Shown here piece after piece: positions 48,794-59,800 of a DNA stretch of 64,000 bases (the stretch's first letter is position 1; every line of letters starts with the position of its first letter). The stretch is from Paramacrobiotus metropolitanus (Eukaryota > Tardigrada > Eutardigrada > Parachela > Macrobiotidae), in contig NW_026570389.1 of NCBI RefSeq assembly GCF_019649055.1, forward strand, positions 62,001 through 126,000. The letters are read 5' to 3'. A model generated the notes under the pieces. The model saw only the letters and a list, made by a program, of their open reading frames with translations, was not told where the DNA came from and ran no database searches. Position numbers and translations under genes: made by a program.

Positions 48794-51612
48794 CTCCCCT
48801 CTTACCAAACTGAAAACAGAATGTTTTCAGAGAAAAACAAACAAAAAACATATACAAAAAAAAAATTAATGCTTGCAAAAACATTAGAGAAATCACGCTC
48901 AGATTTTTTTGGGAGTACAAAACGTAGATTTAGTGCGAAAACATTATTAGCAAAACAAGAATTAAATATGGCAGGTAACATCCGAAGCGTTCCACGTAGG
49001 ACGTTAATTGTTGTATCCTTCTGGTAAAGTCAATCCATCCAACGCTGAAGAATGACCACTTAGTCCACACAGATATGCGACATCCGGGTTCATGCTGGTC
49101 TTGGGAAAGGAAGTGTAATATCGATGTCCATGACGGCGGTACAACAGTAGCAAACCGTTACATACTTCTGGTTCTGAAAACTTGCACACATTGACGCAAC
49201 CCTACTTATGTTTACACCTTTTTGTTTGTAATTTTGAATTAACGCGCGAATTTAATTTAAGGATTTATTGTTGAAAATTGCCGCAAATACAAAACTGAAT
49301 ATTCAAATAACACGAATCCAGAAACGCAAACTTTAAAAAAATTTTTGCCAAACTTTTTCAAAATGTAGTTATGTACTTATAATGTTACTCAATGAAGTGT
49401 ATGACATTGTATGGCTAGATAATGTGGCGATGACTCATGAATGTACAATGACTGGAACAAGATGAGACAATGCGGATGTGAAAGGGAGAAAGACAAACGC
49501 ACGAGAGAAATACTGCGTAAAGCGAGCGCATTACAATGGGAATGAATCCGAGTGATGAGTTGTGAGAATCAGCAAAGCAGACAGGATGGTGAGAGCAAGA
49601 GAGAATCAGACAAACTGGTCAGCCGAGTTGAAGCGCAGTTGGTCTAGCTGCTTGTTAGAAATCTGTACTCAACTAGGTGCTGTCTGTTTGTATGAAGTGA
49701 TGCGAGGGGTATGATTGGATACATGAGAAGCGGTGAGAGCGAGACAAGATAAAAGATAGAGCGGGGAGAAAGCGAAAGAGAGGAGGGAGAAAGCTGGGAA
49801 TTTTAGTCGCCTAATATCGGTGACGCGGAGAAAATGCTGGGAATGAGAGGACTTTGAAATTTTCTGTGAGGCTTAAACAGTGAGCTAAGGATAGGCGCCA
49901 TAATTATGTGAATCTGTACAAAGAGTAGTGTACTCAGTGGGTGCACTTATGTTCGAAAATAAGTATTTTGTTTTTCGAATTTTGGAGAAATTTGATAAGG
50001 AATAAATAGTTTATTTTTATAACGGATGCTGCGATTGTTTCGGATCTGGCAAAACTCTGTTAGAATTGTTTGACTTCCGTTACTGAGAATGATTTTGCTT
50101 TTACACTGTGATTTATACATTAACGATACAAGTACAGAAAACGTTAAAAAACGAAACTGCATCAAAGAAGTTCAAAGTTCAGGGAAAAACGCAACTTCTA
50201 TTATACCCGTACTATGGGAGGGGCGCCCATCTTTCCAGCACCGCGATATGCGCACGAAATATAAAATTTTTGTTAGACAGCTTTTACGTTTCAAAATAAA
50301 CAAAATACTTACCTTCAGAAGCACTGTGCAGCAGCGATGATGGTAGACTACCAACAGGCGAGCTCGACCGGTGGAACACAGGTTTGCTATTGAGCATGAA
50401 GCAGTTTTTTTTTTCGAATTACGCGACTTTCCAAACAATTCATCATTAAAATCGTCAGATGTTTAGGGCTTGATTGAAAGAATTAAACCAACAGGGACCG
50501 TTAATAGGCGCACCTGGATGACGACACGATTACAATAGAGACAGAGGGCACGGACAAGGGCAAGCGTTTATAGCTGTGGCCCGTCTATATGATCTAGCAT
50601 AAGATTACCACGCGAGAAAACAAGGGTGGGCGTTTATAGCACGCACCCGTATATGAGCGAATATAAATAGGTTGATGCTCGTGCAAAGCCCTTTTTGATA
50701 AGTTTTTGTTGATCTTCCTAAATTTCATTTTATGTCATTAGCGTTAATCAATTCAGCAGAAATACTTACTTGAGCTGCCGTGGTATACAGTGGTGACCAA
50801 GCTGCGGCTTCTGTTCGATGGATTATTATTTAAATTAATGCGCGAATTATTGTTACCATACACTTTGCACAACTTTAAAATCGAACTTATCAATTACTTT
50901 CTTTGCAGTCGATGCGAACATCCATAATTGCCTGTTTCCCAAAATCAATGCGCATATTGCCGTAGCATGAAATAACCGTACCAATATATGGGAATTTCGA
51001 ATAATAATATCTATGTTTTTGTGCCAAGTATGCCGTCGTGTGTTGTGCGCGCTGACATTAGAATTAATGATCTTGTTTTCGCTGGAATCGAAAAGCTGGA
51101 ATTTATTTTTAACTTTTAATGGCAGTACATCTGGATTTTGACGATTTTATTCAAAATTTTATAATTTAAGTTGACATTAACGATCTCTGACTGCCCAAAA
51201 CAAGACGACAACATCTGGCATTTTATGTCATTAGCCGAACCAGCGGCGGAAATTAATGATAGATAAGATTTAAGCTGAGCTGCGCATATGCAATAACAAT
51301 TTAAATATATCCCAAAATTCATTTCTGCACATTACATTCATTTACAATTACCGTTACCATCGCGAGGCTTTTCACATCTGGCCATCATCAAACAAATTTA
51401 ATATCTCAGCGAATCAGCGCTGTCAACCTCAAAAATTTTCTCTCATCTGCCCTCTCCTCAATAACAATAAATACTGCTGCAGCCTACGAAATCAACGGGC
51501 AGGCATCACCAATAAAAACCATTATTCAAATACCAACAAAAGTTTCAAGGGCACATAAGTTTACAATACCGAAAAAAATTTTCACGTACGAATAACAATT
51601 AGACCAGAAAAG
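48794..51612. other. non-coding interior of the LTR element
   Basis: About 2.8 kb between gag and the 3' LTR with no pol motifs in any frame. Purine-rich stretches (49450-49800) and an AT-rich part. It replaces pol rather than being a decayed pol that I can recognise. Confidence 0.6.
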
Positions 51613-52827
51613 TTAAATCTTGCATCTCGAATACGCCGATTGTGCACTACCGGTGTCCTGAGATTCTGCAGACCTAAACTGTTGCGCCTGAGATGGTAAT
51701 TTACCGGGTGTGTTAAAAGCCAGTTGCTGCGTCGTCGACGGATGCTGTGTTACACCGAATGACATCGGATAAGGATCTTCAGAATCTTGTTCTGCCTGTG
51801 CATACTGTGCCTGCGTAGAGTGGCCACCTCCAAACGGGCAAGCGTACGATAGATGATCATAGTTACCGCAATTAGAACATCCATTAACCTGGCCTGGCGC
51901 ATCTGTGAGTCGAAGGGTTGACCGGTTCGCATTACGCGTCAAGTAATTCTGAGAAAGATCGTAACTGCCCTCTGATTCGTTATTTTCCTGTAAACACTTT
52001 ATTTGTTCAGCAAGATGCTTCAGTCTTTCATCCAAACCTTTCATGAGGTTATGAGCGACAATCTCTATCTGATTAGAGCTGGGCGCTGTCGGTTGACTGT
52101 ATAGCGACAAAAGATTTGACTGATCTGCAACATTATTGAACGCCTGATATGACGAATTTTGATTCTGCATTGCGAACTTGTATTGTTGTTTAACGGACAC
52201 ATCACGTAAACGATTGAAAAAATCGGCTACGGTTCTGGGGCTGTTAGTCACGAATGCCGGTTTAAATTCAAGGGGCAAGGCTTCGAAGAGACGAACTGTT
52301 TTTTCTGCTTCGGTAGCTGCGGGATTACTGGCTTCCACGTAATCAAGAACACGATGGACAAAAGTACGAGGATCTGTAAATGCTAATGTACGACAACCTT
52401 CATTCATAAGATCAAGTTCAAAACGAGTTTTTCCGAAAGCTGTTAAAAAATGAGATCGGAGGTCTGGCCATGTGATACCTGCTGGTTCTGCGGTATACCA
52501 GCGAAGAGCGTTATTCCGCAAACAGAGCGCAAAATGTTGGATTCTGTTAGCTGGTGTGAAGTTATTAGCAACGGCCATCGTCTCAAACTGTGTTATAAAG
52601 TCCTGAGCGTCTTCGTAAGAAAAACCACTACACTTCGGCAAATCACCCAGTTCGAGAGATATTGTACGGGTAACTCCAGCGGCATTTTGATTATTCAAAA
52701 ACTTTAATAAATTCTGATGTGCAGTAGCGTTATTCTGCAGACTTTGCTGTATAGCGGCATTCTGCTGAGCAGCAGCGGCATTAACAGTGTTAAGAATATT
52801 CTGCAGTGTTTGCGGGTCTAAAGCCAT
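51613..52827 (-). CDS. retrotransposon Gag-like protein
   Basis: A 404-aa open frame with no stops. The N-terminus is Gln/Asn/Ala-rich; the middle (about 60-215) has the retrotransposon-gag pattern with ALRWYTAEP and WPDLRSHFLTAF; near residue 315 is one zinc knuckle of form C-x2-C-x4-H-x4-C (CSNCGNYDHLSYAC). It should form the particle that packages element RNA. The ATG at 52827 was preferred to upstream non-ATG codons. The frame appears intact, in line with recent insertion. No protease follows or is fused. Confidence 0.85.
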   Translation of the reverse strand: MALDPQTLQNILNTVNAAAAQQNAAIQQSLQNNATAHQNLLKFLNNQNAAGVTRTISLELGDLPKCSGFSYEDAQDFITQFETMAVANNFTPANRIQHFALCLRNNALRWYTAEPAGITWPDLRSHFLTAFGKTRFELDLMNEGCRTLAFTDPRTFVHRVLDYVEASNPAATEAEKTVRLFEALPLEFKPAFVTNSPRTVADFFNRLRDVSVKQQYKFAMQNQNSSYQAFNNVADQSNLLSLYSQPTAPSSNQIEIVAHNLMKGLDERLKHLAEQIKCLQENNESEGSYDLSQNYLTRNANRSTLRLTDAPGQVNGCSNCGNYDHLSYACPFGGGHSTQAQYAQAEQDSEDPYPMSFGVTQHPSTTQQLAFNTPGKLPSQAQQFRSAESQDTGSAQSAYSRCKI

Positions 52828-53128
52828 GATACTGACTTGCTGGTAATTAGTGATTATCAATTACAGTCAACCTGTTAACTGCGTTAAGTTGACTTTGCAG
52901 TTATCAATTAGATTACTTCAAAAATGGCGCGTTATGGAATTCGAAAACAGCATTAGGTTAAAATCAGTTACAGCTGTTCTTTTTGGAAAAAAAAATTGGA
53001 CGTGATACATAAGGACTTACCTGTTGGCTGTTGGAACAGGGAGGCGGAGGGGTAGCGGTGGTAAAAGTTAAAAGGGCACTGAAACTGTCGACTTGAAAAA
53101 AATTTCGTTCTCGGTATGCGACTCCAAG

Positions 53129-53313
53129 TATAACGGGCAACGGAACCGGCTGATACTGCTTGAAATATTGCTAACCCAACGACTGAAGATACCACAGGAA
53201 ATACAACGCTATATATACAGAACCGCTCGTACAGGAACAGGAAATACAAGAGGCGGGACAACCAAGCACATACTCGTACATACTAATACATGAGACAGGA
53301 ATCCCCCGTTACA
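53129..53313 (-). repeat. 5' LTR
   Basis: 185 bp. It contains CTGTATATATAGC, a likely TATA box for element transcription toward gag. The GTTC target copy follows at 53314. Confidence 0.92.
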
Positions 53314-53317
53314 GTTC

Positions 53318-54519
53318 AACACGGCATGAGTGCCATGTCTTCCTTTTGCCAGCTTACACACCAGGCCGTGGTGGCCGAGACTATCCACTGTGGATCCGCA
53401 GCGACATACGTGCGGTTGGCATACCGGTGCTCCCAATCGTCGAGCCACAGCTATGCGTAAATGGGCGTCCTCCAACATGTTACCAAAAATCGAGACAGAT
53501 AATGCAGCTAACCATGCACGGGATTCCGATGAGGATGCAGCCAACAGACGAGCGCGGGTAATTACGTCGGCGTTCTCCACCATGCGGGTCGCAGTTCTAG
53601 TGTGCTGTACTGCTGTCCAAGCTGACTGAAAGCGGCGGTTTTCGGTTCTGGGGGCTTCGGTCGTGTAGCGACTCGTCCATACTTCTGTAAGGCGCGTACA
53701 TTTTTCTCGGATAGAGTTACTGCGGACAATACTGTACACCACGTCGGCAACTCCGTGCAACGATGAGGCATAAGCAGCGAGCGCCACATCTGCTGCTTTC
53801 ACCAAACCCAGCCCGCCGAACTTCGTAGGTAGCGCAGCTTGCTCCCATACCGTATCAGTCATTGCGACATTTGTCAGCTGTTCCGCCTTGGTCCGTATCG
53901 TTTCATCAAACTTCTGTAGCGCTTCCGGGTATTGCCAACATTCTGCAGTCCTAAGAAGGTATAACAACTTGGGCAGCGACAAGTAGTTTTTTAACAAAAA
54001 TAAGGCTTGATGTGTAGGCAATGTACCGAGCTGGTCGGCCAGCACTTGTGCTTGACCGACCTTCTTCATCAACGCGCCCACAACTGCTTCCGGTAATAGA
54101 GAAGATCCCAGCAGCTCTAGCTTGTCCGGCGTGACGACGCGTATATCCGGTGCCACGTCCATAAACATCCGGACCACTTCCGCGCGCTCGTTGGCACTAC
54201 CCCCGTCTATGTACAGTTCGCATTTCTTCGTGTTTAGTTCCAGACCAATTTCAGCGGCCGCTCCGCGGAGTTCCAACAATGCGTCGCGAACTGTTGGCGG
54301 GTTACCTGCACTGACACCGTCGTCTAGGTACCACAGATTAATGAGCGTTTTTAAAAGTGAACAAGGCGCCAAAGTTAGTAAACCATACAACATAGGAGCA
54401 CTGGGGTCGCCCTGCTGCCCACCACTGTCCGACGAAAGGGTGATTCCAGTGCTAGGGGAAACGCAGAACAGCGTTGTGGCTTCTCCATACGCGGAACAAA
54501 AAAACCTATAATATTCGGG
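53318..54519 (-). pseudogene. LINE ORF, reverse transcriptase part (truncated at both ends)
   Basis: About 400 residues are open from the 5' truncation point. They show the GGQQGDPSAPMLY block, the catalytic WYLDDG (YxDD class), then a thumb-like region. Near the break comes a CCHC cluster (CRCG..GHHGLVC) followed by GRHGTHAVLN, which fits the CCHC plus R-H-N motif preceding the nuclease in R2/R4-type LINEs. The fingers domain is missing, so it cannot be active. Confidence 0.75.
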
Positions 54520-54588
54520 TATACTTATACTTATACTTATACTTATACTTATACTTATACTTATACTTATACTTATACTTATACTTAT
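54520..54588. repeat. (TTATAC)n tract at LINE 5' boundary
   Basis: About eleven hexamers abut the truncated start of the LINE ORF; degenerate units (TTATTATACAG) extend to about 54610. Confidence 0.9.
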
Positions 54589-54976
54589 TATACAGTTATT
54601 ATACTTATTGTTAGCTCGCCCGTACGCGTGCTAAAAGCTCCGACTGCGCCTGCAAAATGCATATATACAAATGTATTAAAAATGTACTGTGGATCCAATT
54701 CCTAGGATGGTGCCTTCGTTCTTATTACCTTCTAAAATTAAACCACAAAAAATCATTAAATTCCTAAAATTAACCAAGAATATTTTCCAATTGCCTGGTA
54801 ATATTAATTCGTCTCCAGTAATAAGATTTAGGTAACTACTGTATACAGATATAATATATCATAGTTTGATACTGATAATAATAACAAAAGGAGAATGTTC
54901 CGGGCACCACGTTGTATAGCTGTATGATGTATCGGTATCCCAAAAAAAAACTATTCAACTACTTAATAAAATATCG

Positions 54977-55608
54977 CTAACGCCAATAACGTTGTGTCTT
55001 GGTTTCCGCCGCATGCGCATTCATCACCGCGGTTATCAAGAAGAAGAGGCCCACGACGCCAACGGCAACACCGCCAAGGAACAGTTTGATTCCATATGAC
55101 TGAAGCTGCTCCTCGCACTGCACGCGATGCCAGGCGCTGATACCGCATCCGCACTGCTCGCACGCCGGCTCCGCCTCCACCGTATCCACACGCGCCACGT
55201 GTGGTAGTCGTCGCCCAGCGGATGCCGGATATTATACGGTTGCAATGTACGCGCCTCTTTCAGCCCGTTGAGCGATTGACAGAATAAGCCGGTCCGGTCC
55301 GGTCCGTAGTCTGGATAGAAGGCGTTTTCCAGTTCCTTCGAAGTATGATGGCTCTGGATGCGGACGCGCGCTGGACGCCCCGGTGCCGTGAGGTAATTGT
55401 AGGCGGCGCCGGCAGCACGGATGGTCTCGGGACTGCCGTCGTTTTTGTACTGCAGCTCCATGAGGACGATGTGCGGCACCATGAAAACGACGGACGCCGG
55501 CAGGTTGCCGTGCAGCTCTCCGGCAATATCACGGAAGAGCTCAAGGCCCTCGGCTTTCATCAACACGTTCGAGTCGTATACGGGCGTCAGCACATTTGGT
55601 CCCGCCAT
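54977..55608 (-). pseudogene. PIN-family copy 4, catalytic middle deleted
   Basis: The start MAGPNVLTPVYDSNVLMKAEG and the block to FYPDYGPDR match copy 2. The sequence then jumps to GLFCQSLNGLKEAR, so about 60 residues, including the third and fourth acidic residues (KNDG, SND), are gone. The joint is at a GGACCGGACC run, as expected of slippage. A second deletion after DDYHTWR shifts frame; the Cys motif (CEQCGCGISAWH) and a membrane helix (LFLGGVAVGVVGLFFLI) survive in another frame. It cannot be an active nuclease. Confidence 0.85.
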
Positions 55609-55619
55609 CACCACGTTGC

Positions 55620-56765
55620 TATTATCAGAACGTTAATAATTGCCGTAGAGAGCGCTCCTGTTCACGATACCGGCGTCGCCACGTCAGTTTGTGTTGGATA
55701 CTAGTTCATTTTTAAAAGTATTAGGAATAGTAAGTAGTAAATACTAGGAATACTATAATACAACGGATGTTACGGATTTATTTTATTGTACGGGTATAAG
55801 CAGAAAACATGTGAAATGAACAGCTGATCGTCTGCAGAAATTCCAAGACGCGTTTTAATTTGACACCAACGACGCAGCGGCATATTTATATATATAAGAA
55901 TATATCTGCATTGCCAGCGGCTTTGCACAGCACAATATTAAGCAGGTAGCGCGCGTCACGATTCTTTTCACGTGCAGTAGCCAACAAGAACGCTGCAGGC
56001 AGCCGGAAGTATCAGAATTGAGTACCGGAAGTAGTAGTTAATGTAGCCGTTGCAACTTGTTGTTAATTCGCATCAGAGCAGGTTGCCCAATATTCCGGCT
56101 AAGGTGACAGTCTAGCATGGAATTTTATAAACCTGGCTGGAGAAACATTTAAACAAGTATCATGATATTGTTACCTTACGGGAAAAATGAGGAAATTCTA
56201 ATAGAGTACCGTCGCACAGCAATGTGGCAGGTGGCTAACGTGGCTAAAGGACTTACATTGTTAGCTACAGATATAGTACTTAAAGTGGTCTGTTGTGCAT
56301 TCGTCCAGTGCTGCTGAATACTTATCCCTCCGGCCACCGGGCACAAAGAACGACGTACAAAACACAGGTAAAAGTTGAGAGTCGGTCTGGCTCTGGTTGA
56401 GTACTGCCGGCTACTCCATTCCCTGCTCTTCAAAACGATAATATTTTTTTGTACAAGGCTAGCTTCGCTCAACAAAAATATGATCAAATAAAGAATTTGT
56501 CACAATTATTACATGAGAAGGGACTGTGCACAATACACTCATAGCATTACCTCGCATTTTTTTTGTTAATTGTACACTGGTCGTACACGTTGACGTTCTG
56601 CCTGCGGATGCGGCTTTTTCCTTATTAGGGAAACTCGTGCATCTCGAGAGTCCAGAGTACACCTACGCCCGGTGGGCTGGCCCGTCGGCAGCCCGCAGCC
56701 GTATCGGAAGTGATCCCGGACGCAGACCAAAGGGCGACGGGTTGGCCGAGAATAATGCTCAAGAC
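55620..56765 (-). repeat. segmental duplication copy B, 5' flank of PIN copy 4
   Basis: The minus strand repeats the flank of copy 2, including ACTTCCGG sites (about 55988-56040), the CAGACGATCAGCTGT block (about 55830), and CTCGGCCAACC at the outer edge (56750). It lacks the 650-bp segment at 29105-29765. Confidence 0.75.
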
Positions 56766-56879
56766 ACAATAATTTAGCACGTGGAATTCTCTATGCAGTG
56801 TTTGAAACAGCGAATAATTATTACGTAAGGCAGCTTGTGTGCATGACTCAGAAGGAAAGCAGGAGCCGCTTCGCATTGT

Positions 56880-59800
56880 CCCCTATTTGTCAATTTGGCT
56901 ATCAACTTGTCAATATGTCACTTTAAATATCTTTTTGTCCCCCATTTGTCAATTTGGCAATTAATTTGTCAGTTTTTCACTTCAAATATCATTTTGTCAA
57001 ATATTTGTCAATTTGGCTATCAACTTGAAAATTTGTCACTTCAAATATCACTTTTGGCATCTATTTGTCAATTTGGCTATCAACATGTCAATTTGTCACA
57101 TCAAATGTCATTTTGGCATCTATTTGTCAGTTTGTCAACCCCTAAATTTGTCACTTTAAATATATTTTTGTCCTCTGTTTGTCAATTTGGCTATCATTTT
57201 GTTAATTTGTTACTTCAAATATCATTTTGTCACCTATTTGTCAATTTGGCAATCAACTTGTCAATTTGGCATCTAGCCTGTAATGTTTGCACATTAAATA
57301 TCATTTTGTAACTTGACATCTAACCTGTCAATTTGGCTTCTGGCATATCAGTTTGTCAAGCAACTGTAACTCTATCAAAAATTATTAATTTTAGCCCTTG
57401 TCACATGATGCAGAAGATTTTCGGAAACCTTATGAAACATCCGGATGTTTCGAAATGCAAATGCACTGACTCGGTTTTTTTGAGATTTTGAGGGTGAATC
57501 AACCGCAATTCTAAGTTTTTTCGTTTAAGCTAGAAAATTTCGTCATTCTAAAAAAACACCGAATTTCAGCACGCGTCTTGTCATTTTTTCAATCACCAAA
57601 CAATTTGTCGAAAATCCGTCAATTTAGCACCTGGACTGTCAATCCAATTTAGCACCAGGACTGCACCAGGACTTAAAATATCTTTTCGTCACCTATTTGT
57701 CAATTTGGCAATTATCCTCTCAATTTGTCACTTCAAATATCTTTTCGTCACCTATTTTCGTTAATTGAGCAATCAAACTGTCAGTTTGTCACTTCAAATT
57801 TCATTTTGTCACCTGATTGTCAATTTGGCAATCATCCACTCAATTTGTCTCTTCAAAGATCTTTTCGTCACCTATTCGTCAATTTGGCAATCATCCTCTC
57901 AATTTATCACTTCAAATATCATTTAGTCACCTTTTTGTCAATTTAGCAATCATCTTCTCAATTTGTCACTTCAAATATCTTTTCGTCACTTATTTGTCAA
58001 TTTGGCAATCAACCTTCCAGTTTATCACTTCAGGTACCATTTTGTCACCTATTTGTCAATTTGGCAATCAGCTTGTCAGTTTGCCACTTAAATTTATCAA
58101 TTTATCTCTTGATTGTCAATTTGACAATCATCCTTCAATTTCTCCCTTCAAATAACTTTTCGTCTCCGATTTGTCAAATTGGCTATCAATTTGTCAGCTT
58201 GCCACTTCAAATTTCATTTTGTCACATATTTCTCCGTTTTGCAATTAAACTGTTAATTTGTCTCTTCACATATCTTTTCGTCACCTATTCGTCAATTTGG
58301 CAATCATCCTCTCAATTTATCACTTCAACTATCATTCGTCACCTTTTTGTCAATTTGGCAATCATACTCTCTATTTGTCTCTTCAAATATCTTTGCGTCA
58401 CCTATTCGTCAATTTGGAAATCATCCTCTCAATTTGTCACTTCAAATATCTTTTCGTCACCTGTTTTCGTCAATTGAGCAATCAAACTGTCAGTTTGTCA
58501 CTTCAAATTTCATTTTGTCACCTAATTGTCAATTTGGCAATCATCCTCTCAATTTGTCTCTTCAAATATCTTTTCGTCACCTATTTTTGTCAATTTGGCA
58601 ACCATCTTATCAATTTGTCACGTCAAATGCCTTTACGTCACCTAGTTGTCAATTTGGCAATCATCTTCTCAATTTGTCACTTCAAATATATTTTCGTCAC
58701 TTATTTGTCAATTTGGCAATCAACCTTCCAATTTATCACTTCAGATAGAATTGTGTCACCTATTTGTCAATTCGGCAATCAGCTTGTCAGTTTGCCACTT
58801 AAAATTATCAATTTGTCTCTTGATTGTCAATTTGACAATCATCTTCTCAATTTCTCCCTTCAAATATCTTTTCGTCACCGATTTGTCAAATTGGCTATCA
58901 ATTTGTCAGTTTGTCACATCAAATCTCATTTTGTCACCTATTTCTCCATTTGGCAATCAAACTGTTAATTTGTCTCTTCAAATATCTTTTCGTCACCGAT
59001 TTGTCAAATTGGCTATCAATTTGTCAGTTTGTCACTTCAAATATCTTTTCGTCACCTATTTGTCAATTTGGCAATCATCCTCTCAATTTATCACTTCAAA
59101 TATCATTTCGTCACCTTTTTGTCAATTTGGCAATTATCCTCTCTATTTGTCTCTTCAAATATCTTTTCGTCACCTATTCGTCAATTTGGCAATCATCCTA
59201 TCAATTTGTCACGTCAAATGCCTTCACGTCACCTGTTTGTCAATTTGGCAAACATCTTCTCAATTTGTCACTTCAAATATCTTTTCGTCACCTACTTGTC
59301 AATTTGGCAATCATCTTCTCAATTTGTCACTTCAAATATCTTTTCGTCACCGATTTGTCAATTTGGCAATCATCTTCTAAATTTGTCACTTTTAATTTCT
59401 TTTCGTCACCTATTTGTCAATTTGGCAGTCAACTCGTCAATTCGGCATCTAGCCTGTCAATGTTGCACATTTAGTATCATTTTGTTAATCTGACATTAAA
59501 CCTGTCAGTTTAGCATCCAACACGCCAGTTTGTCAAGCGGTTTTAATTCTATCTAAAATTGATATGTTCGAAACCCTGTCTCTTGATGCAGAAGATTTTG
59601 AGAAACCTTGTGAAACATCCGGATTTGTCTCTTGTCAATTCACTGTCAATTTGTCACTTTAAATACCCTTTTGTCACCTACGTGTCAATTTGTCAATCAT
59701 CGTCTCATTTTGTCACTTCAAATATCTTTTCGTCACCTATTTGTCAATTTGGCAATCATCCTCTTAATTTGTCACTTTTGATATCATTTTGTCACCTACT

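Larger units (their letters stand above)
48609..53313 (-). mobile_element. gag-only LTR retrotransposon (Ty3/gypsy-like)
   Basis: A 4705-bp element with two 185-bp LTRs that look identical, flanked by GTTC on both sides (48605-48608 and 53314-53317). On the minus strand the LTR starts TGTAACGGG and ends CCCGTTATA. After the 5' LTR a primer-binding-site candidate TGGAGTCGCATACC is found; before the 3' LTR stands the purine tract AAGAGGGGAG. A gag-like frame fills 52827-51613. From 51612 to 48794 there is no protease, reverse transcriptase or integrase, so it must have moved with enzymes from another element. Identical LTRs point to a recent insertion. Confidence 0.9.
48013..54519 (-). mobile_element. 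LINE with restriction-like endonuclease region, split by an LTR element
   Basis: In minus orientation the element begins, 5' truncated, at 54519 next to a (GTATAA)n tract. It runs through a reverse transcriptase ORF to 53314, resumes at 48604, and ends near 48013 with AATAAA, an A-run and again (GTATAA)n. Removing the LTR insertion and one GTTC copy restores a continuous reading. The same hexamer at both ends suggests insertion into, or creation of, this microsatellite. R4/Dong-like relatives with restriction-like endonucleases favour simple repeats, so that clade is the best guess. A further 3' fragment sits in unit A at about 46190-45955. Confidence 0.75.

Noticed and set aside
48794-51612. 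Decayed pol of the LTR element
   Set aside because: No frame on the minus strand shows protease, RT, RNase H or integrase motifs even with shifts.
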